Source: E44-bin88 sp034419075 (lineage in GTDB: Bacteria; Chloroflexota; Dehalococcoidia; Dehalococcoidales; BS750m-G39). From it: a stretch of 46,346 bases of DNA. Numbering within the stretch: position 1 is the first letter of the stretch; the number at the start of each line of letters is the position of its first letter. The stretch lies in NCBI GenBank assembly GCA_034419075.1, contig DAOULR010000005.1, positions 1 through 46,346 on the forward strand, read 5' to 3'. The notes below the pieces were generated by a model that was not told where the DNA came from, ran no database searches, and saw nothing but the letters and a program-made list of their open reading frames with translations. The translations under genes were made by a program, and so were the position numbers. Below, in pieces: positions 42,472-46,346 of the stretch.

Positions 42472-44471
42472 GACAGCTCAGCTCAACACTGCTCGCCGCC
42501 CAGCAGGAGGCTTCACGCACCCCTTATGTCAAGGTGGAGGCCTCCAATAAGCACGCCGGCGTGGTCAATCTGCGCTGGGAGAGGCTCTATGAAGGCGAGG
42601 AGGATGATTATTATCACGCCGCCACCATGCCCTCCGACGGCTCGCTGGTCAGGGTGAGGGTGACGCCCCCCTCCGATTCCCGTAAGCTCTACCGCCAGCG
42701 GGTGGCGGCCCCCGGCCCCCAGTCCGACTTCAGCCAGTGGGTCTATATAAATCAATACGACGTGGTTATCGTGGCCGCTTGCTCGCTGGGGGCCGAGGTA
42801 TCGATATTCTGGATAAAATCTGACCGCGAGCTCTACCAGTTGAAGAGCAGCGACTACGGCGCCAGCTGGGGCAGTCCCCAGCTGCTGACCTACAGCCCGA
42901 CCACGGCCATAAACGGCATCGCCGCCGCTTATAAACCCAACGGCGATATCGCTCTTTTCTTCGCCGACCAGGCAACTCTTTACGTGATGAAGCGGATAGA
43001 TGACAACTGGGGAAGCAAGGTCGCCTGGGACAAGTCAACGGGTGACCTCTCCGGTTTAGCCACCGTCTATGATGGCGACTGGAACCTTTTTGTCACCGGT
43101 AAAGACTCGAACGACGACCATAAACTTTGGTCGCTGGTCTACGGGGACGGCGGGGAGGTAGCGGCAGGCGAATGGTCAGAACTTAAGGTCTTTGCCACCG
43201 CCCCTTCCGACAGCGACTATGAATACCGCGCCGCTTTTATGGACAAGCCCGACGTCTACCGCGGCTTCTTTGTCGAGAAGTTCAACGGCAACCAGTCCTA
43301 CAACCGCCCCTTCTGGTCGCACTCGGTGCCCGAAACAAAGTTCATCGATAACCTCTGGCACGAGCCCGTGCCCCTCAACCTCGAAAGCCTATACGGGCTG
43401 GCTATCGCCCACCACGGCGATTACGCTTGGCTCTCCGCCCCCTACGGGGTCTGGCGGGCCAAGCTGACGGAAGAGAAGCTGGATTTAAGCATCGACGTCT
43501 TAGCCTTAAAGGAGGAGCTGACGCCAACTAGAGGTGAGCTTAGTGTTGAGCTGGCTAACGACGACGGCAGATATAGCGCGCCAGGAGAGGGCGACATTGC
43601 GCTATTGGATATCGGCGGCCAGATTGAGTTCAGCCCCGGCTATGTCACCAGCCAGGGCAAAGAGGTCAGCACTGGGCCCGCTTTTATCCTTGAGTCTTTT
43701 GAGCATATCAGCGCCGGCGGCAAAGCCAGCCTGGTCTTAAACGCTCTCGACGGCTGGAGGCTCATCGAAAACTGGCGGGCGCGGCACCAGTTCCGCTGGA
43801 ACAAGCAGGCTGATGAGATGAACGTCAAGGAGCTACTGGCCTTCGTGCTGGGAAGGGTGGGGCTAAGGCTAGTGGTGAAATCAGCGTCTGAAGCGCTGAC
43901 CGATGACTACCCCGACTTCACCATCAACCCCAATAACAAAGGTCTGGACGTCATTCAAAGGCTGCTTTCCTTTGTCCCTGATGTCTTACTTATCGAGGGG
44001 AACACCGCCTATGTGGTCAATCCTTTAGCCGACGATGCTTCCGATTATGCTTACGGCTCAGCCCACGCCATTTTTGAAGGCAGATACGCGGCTCAAGCAG
44101 CGGAGCTTAACCGCCTCCAGGTGGAGGGCTATGACCCCACCCAGGACGAGTCTATCGTTGTCGATAGCTTCGCCTGGGAAGAGATAGATAGGCTGTATGA
44201 CCGACTAGGGCATGTGGAAGATAAGAACATAGACAGCGCCACCGGCACCGAGGATAGAGGCCAAAGCTACCTGAGAAAGGCGGAGATGGCAGCCGTCAAC
44301 GGCGCTATTCTAGTTCCGGTCAACTGCGGGCAGCAACTCTACGACGTAATTGATATCACCGACAGTTGTGCCGGGCTTACTGCCGCCAAGAGACGCGTCA
44401 ACGGATTGACGCTCGTTTATAACCCCCGCCGCGCAGAATACCGCCAGCGTTTGTTATTGTGCGGGGTTTAG
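42468..44471 (+). CDS. phage tail/baseplate-like protein with N-terminal propeller
   Basis: This 667-aa protein starts with GTG. Residues about 40-340 contain repeated beta-propeller (BNR-like) blades such as ELYQLKSSDYGASWGSPQLL and KLWSLVYGDGGEVAAGEWSE. Residues about 340-667 resemble baseplate hub-type proteins (ALKEELTPTRGELSVELAND, IEFSPGYVTSQG, NELNRLQVEGYD-like and KAEMAAVNGAILVPVNCGQQ). It is probably a tail tip or receptor-binding piece. No tape-measure or tail-tube gene separates it from the head genes, which fits a very short tail. Confidence 0.7.
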   Translation: MRQLSSTLLAAQQEASRTPYVKVEASNKHAGVVNLRWERLYEGEEDDYYHAATMPSDGSLVRVRVTPPSDSRKLYRQRVAAPGPQSDFSQWVYINQYDVVIVAACSLGAEVSIFWIKSDRELYQLKSSDYGASWGSPQLLTYSPTTAINGIAAAYKPNGDIALFFADQATLYVMKRIDDNWGSKVAWDKSTGDLSGLATVYDGDWNLFVTGKDSNDDHKLWSLVYGDGGEVAAGEWSELKVFATAPSDSDYEYRAAFMDKPDVYRGFFVEKFNGNQSYNRPFWSHSVPETKFIDNLWHEPVPLNLESLYGLAIAHHGDYAWLSAPYGVWRAKLTEEKLDLSIDVLALKEELTPTRGELSVELANDDGRYSAPGEGDIALLDIGGQIEFSPGYVTSQGKEVSTGPAFILESFEHISAGGKASLVLNALDGWRLIENWRARHQFRWNKQADEMNVKELLAFVLGRVGLRLVVKSASEALTDDYPDFTINPNNKGLDVIQRLLSFVPDVLLIEGNTAYVVNPLADDASDYAYGSAHAIFEGRYAAQAAELNRLQVEGYDPTQDESIVVDSFAWEEIDRLYDRLGHVEDKNIDSATGTEDRGQSYLRKAEMAAVNGAILVPVNCGQQLYDVIDITDSCAGLTAAKRRVNGLTLVYNPRRAEYRQRLLLCGV

Positions 44472-44482
44472 GGGGGACTGGA

Positions 44483-44500
44483 TTCCTGCCTTCGCAGGAA
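44483..44500. repeat. REP-like hairpin
   Basis: TTCCTGC (44483-44489) pairs with GCAGGAA (44494-44500) around CTTC. This is the common REP-type sequence family (GATTCCTGCCTTCGCAGGAA) seen in many bacterial intergenic regions. It sits just after the tail gene stop and could slow RNA decay or mark a mobile site. Confidence 0.6.
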
Positions 44501-44544
44501 CGACAAAATGGGCGGGGCGGCGTAACCCAGAAGGAATTCTAGAG

Positions 44545-44592
44545 GGATAATCCCCTCTAAGGGCGGGCTGGGTGGGACGATAATACCTACGC
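44545..44592. repeat. dispersed GC-rich repeat, half copy 3
   Basis: GGGCGGGCTGGGTGGGACGA (44561-44580), then TAATACCTACG, matches the right arm at 18893 (GGGCGGGACGGGTGGGACGA). The left arm is missing or replaced by AGAGGGATAATCCCCTCT. It lies between the tail gene and the 70-aa gene. Confidence 0.55.
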
Positions 44593-44644
44593 TAACAAGG
44601 GGGAGAAAAACCTGAGTGGGGCACCACCCCTATAGGAGAATGTC

Positions 44645-44857
44645 ATGAGGCTCAAAAAAGCAATCTTAAAGGGTTTCAATTCCGGTGACTACACCGCTAC
44701 CATACAGCTCAGCGGCAGCTACAAAGTCTACCTGCAGGGCGTGGCCGTGGCGCGTAACATACCCGCTGCCGAGATGGCGCTGGGCCGAAAGCTGGCGGTC
44801 ATTTTCTTCGACGAGCACAACGCCAAGGACGCCGTGGTAGCGGCGGTCTATAGCTAA
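44645..44857 (+). CDS. small phage-associated protein
   Basis: This 70-aa protein (LKKAILKGFNSGDYTATIQL, SGSYKVYLQGVAVARNIPAA, MALGRKLAVIFFDEHNAKDA) is a compact beta-rich fold like those following tail-fibre genes in Chloroflexota-type phages. AGGAGAA precedes the ATG. It is the last phage-like gene in the window. Confidence 0.65.
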   Translation: MRLKKAILKGFNSGDYTATIQLSGSYKVYLQGVAVARNIPAAEMALGRKLAVIFFDEHNAKDAVVAAVYS

Positions 44858-44864
44858 TCCCTCC

Positions 44865-44893
44865 TTGACGGCCAAAGCTGCAGGCGATACAAT
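44865..44893 (+). promoter_or_regulatory. promoter of the FAD oxidoreductase gene
   Basis: TTGACG (44865-44870) and TACAAT (44888-44893) are 17 bases apart. The start of transcription, near 44900, leaves about 10 bases before the ATG at 44910. Confidence 0.8.
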
Positions 44894-44909
44894 GGCTTGG
44901 CTTATCAAA

Positions 44910-46322
44910 ATGCCCAAGAAATACGATGTTATCATTGTCGGCGGCGGTCCCGCGGGCATCTTTGCCGCCCTGGAACTGGCCCCCGACAACCTCAAGATTC
45001 TGCTTATCGAAGAGGGACGGGAAATCGAGAAGCGCCAGTGTCCGGCGCGGGACACCGGCCTGCCCTGTCCCCCCTGTACCCCCTGCAACCTGGTCTGCGG
45101 GCTGGGCGGGGCGGGGGCCTTCAGCGACGGCAAGCTGACGCTGACCTCACAGGTGGGCGGCATACTCCCCCGCTACCTGGGCGAAGAGCCAACCGAAGCC
45201 CTTATCAAATACGTTGACGAGCTCTACCTTAGGTTCGGCGCTCCCAAAAAGCTCTACGGCACCGGCAAGAAGGCCGACGAGCTGCGCCAGCAGGCTGACC
45301 TGGCGGGGCTGAAGCTGGTGCCATTACCCATCCGCCACCTCGGCACCGAGCACTGCCGACTGGTGCTGAAATCGATGTGGGACTACCTCAACCCCCGCCT
45401 GGAATCGCGGCTGCGCACGGCGGTGGCCTCCATCAAAGTAGAAAAAGGCAGGGTCAAGGGGGTTACCACCGAGTCCGGAGAGAGCTTTGACTGCGACTAT
45501 TTGATTTTGGCCCCGGGCCGGGAGGGGGCCGACTGGCTGGCCCAGGAAGCCGAGCGCCTTAAACTGACCATGCACAGCAACCCCGTTGACGTGGGGGTGC
45601 GGGTGGAGGTACCGGCGGCGGTCATGGCACCGTTGACCGATATCCTCTACGAATCCAAGCTGGAGTTCCTCTCCAAGAGCTTCGACGACCGGGTGAGAAC
45701 ATTTTGTATGTGCCCCGGCGGCGAGGTCATCATGGAGTCCACGGGCGGCCGCGACCCCGTCATCACCGTCAACGGGCACAGCTACGCTGAGCGCAAGACG
45801 GAAAACACCAACTTTGCCCTGCTGGTGAGCACCGCCTTCACCAAGCCGTTTAACCAACCTATCGCCTACGGCAAGTATCTGGCCCGGCTGGCCAATATCC
45901 TGAGCGGCAGTGTCCTGCTGCAGCGCCTGGGCGACCTGCAGGCAGGGCGGCGCTCTACACCGGAGCGCATTGAGCGGGGACTGGTAAAGCCCACCCTGAA
46001 GGATGCTACCCCCGGCGACCTGAGCTTTGCCCTACCTTATCGCTACCTGACCGGCATCGTGGAGATGCTTCAGGCGATGGACAGGCTGGCTCTGGGTGTG
46101 GCCTCGCCCGATACCCTGCTCTACGGCATCGAGGTTAAGTTCTATTCGAGCCGGCCTGAACTCAGCCCCAGTCTGGAGACCGAGGTGGGCAACATGTTTG
46201 CCGTCGGTGACGGCGCCGGCGTCAGCCGCGGCCTGATTCAGGCATCGGCCTCCGGCGTGGTGGCCGCCCGGGAGATTCTAAAGCGAAAACATCCAGTTGA
46301 CAGGCTAACTTTGGCCGACTAA
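44910..46322 (+). CDS. FAD-dependent oxidoreductase (COG2509-like)
   Basis: This 470-aa flavoprotein starts MPKKYDVIIVGGGPAGIFAA, an N-terminal FAD-binding dinucleotide fold, followed by the Cys-rich CPARDTGLPCPPCTPCNLVC segment and GLGGAGAFSDGKLTL. DYLILAPGREGADW and NMFAVGDGAGVSRGLIQASA are the later FAD contacts. It matches the COG2509 group of uncharacterised FAD dehydrogenases; the substrate is unknown. I chose ATG 44910 because a consensus promoter ends at 44893; the in-frame TTG at 44865 and ATG at 44892 lie within that promoter. No ribosome-binding site is evident. A stop occurs 24 bases before the window ends. Confidence 0.88.
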   Translation: MPKKYDVIIVGGGPAGIFAALELAPDNLKILLIEEGREIEKRQCPARDTGLPCPPCTPCNLVCGLGGAGAFSDGKLTLTSQVGGILPRYLGEEPTEALIKYVDELYLRFGAPKKLYGTGKKADELRQQADLAGLKLVPLPIRHLGTEHCRLVLKSMWDYLNPRLESRLRTAVASIKVEKGRVKGVTTESGESFDCDYLILAPGREGADWLAQEAERLKLTMHSNPVDVGVRVEVPAAVMAPLTDILYESKLEFLSKSFDDRVRTFCMCPGGEVIMESTGGRDPVITVNGHSYAERKTENTNFALLVSTAFTKPFNQPIAYGKYLARLANILSGSVLLQRLGDLQAGRRSTPERIERGLVKPTLKDATPGDLSFALPYRYLTGIVEMLQAMDRLALGVASPDTLLYGIEVKFYSSRPELSPSLETEVGNMFAVGDGAGVSRGLIQASASGVVAAREILKRKHPVDRLTLAD

Positions 46323-46346
46323 AATTGTTAATACACGATAAAGAAT

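Noticed and set aside
25330..44592. Repeats at 25.3 and 44.5 kb as attL/attR of a prophage
   Set aside because: A third copy lies at 18.8 kb in host DNA, phage-type genes lie outside both copies (24834-25287 and 44645-44857), and the copies are not exact.

Overview
The window is bacterial chromosome of about 60% GC and looks like Chloroflexota, class Dehalococcoidia or a close relative. That placement rests on gene content recognised by eye: a short bacterial Elp3 of the type crystallised from Dehalococcoides mccartyi, a ferredoxin-thioredoxin reductase with its own glutaredoxin, QueH, a BldN-like ECF sigma/DUF5667 pair, the zinc-ribbon/RNase H/RNase P cluster, and a phage gene set of the type found in Chloroflexota. 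No search was run.

Layout. 1-378: an XRE-type HTH remnant running into tRNA-Leu(UAG). 378-2304: a DUF169 protein, then a redox group (glutaredoxin, FTR catalytic subunit fused to a rubredoxin-like domain, cupin). 2349-10937: rpoB-rpoC behind a near-consensus sigma-70 promoter, closed by a terminator; both subunits have long Glu/Lys/Ala-rich C-terminal tails. 10953-13147: ruvB (no usual start codon), a GNAT and queH. 13172-16224 (minus): ECF sigma factor, DUF5667 membrane partner, SIMPL protein and DUF5666-like secreted protein. 16349-18075: two GNATs around a small membrane protein. 18065-20375: a Trm9-like methyltransferase divergent from Elp3, together suggesting a wobble-uridine (mcm5U-like) pathway. 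20372-24724 (minus): metallopeptidase, membrane protein, S41 protease, small unknown, RNase P RNA, DUF3788, RNase HI and a zinc-ribbon coiled-coil protein.

24786-44857 is the accessory region. Phage packaging and virion genes, all on the plus strand and all intact, lie in two blocks. The left block holds a 48-aa gene, a 116-aa gene and the large terminase. The right block holds a Cys-rich HTH protein, portal, scaffold, capsid, virion protein, LamG protein, connector, a small unknown, a holin-like protein, a baseplate/propeller protein and a small tail-associated protein. About 9 kb separates them, containing an AT-rich Panacea-type toxin-antitoxin pair, a zinc-finger patatin, two related Ig-like surface proteins, a MerR regulator with a BmrR-type operator, and an MMPL/RND exporter. 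Both blocks start with an extended -10 promoter embedded in a similar dyad (TAGMACA-N2-TGTGCTA) resembling a Gram-positive LexA box. I see no integrase, replication, lysis or tape-measure gene. The simplest reading is a damage-inducible, possibly domesticated or GTA-like particle locus split by cargo; a decayed or rearranged prophage is the main alternative.

A dispersed GC-rich repeat with imperfect inverted arms occurs before elp3 and before terminase, and as a half copy near 44.56 kb. The window closes with a COG2509-type FAD oxidoreductase that has its own promoter. No gene-free gap exceeds 300 bases.
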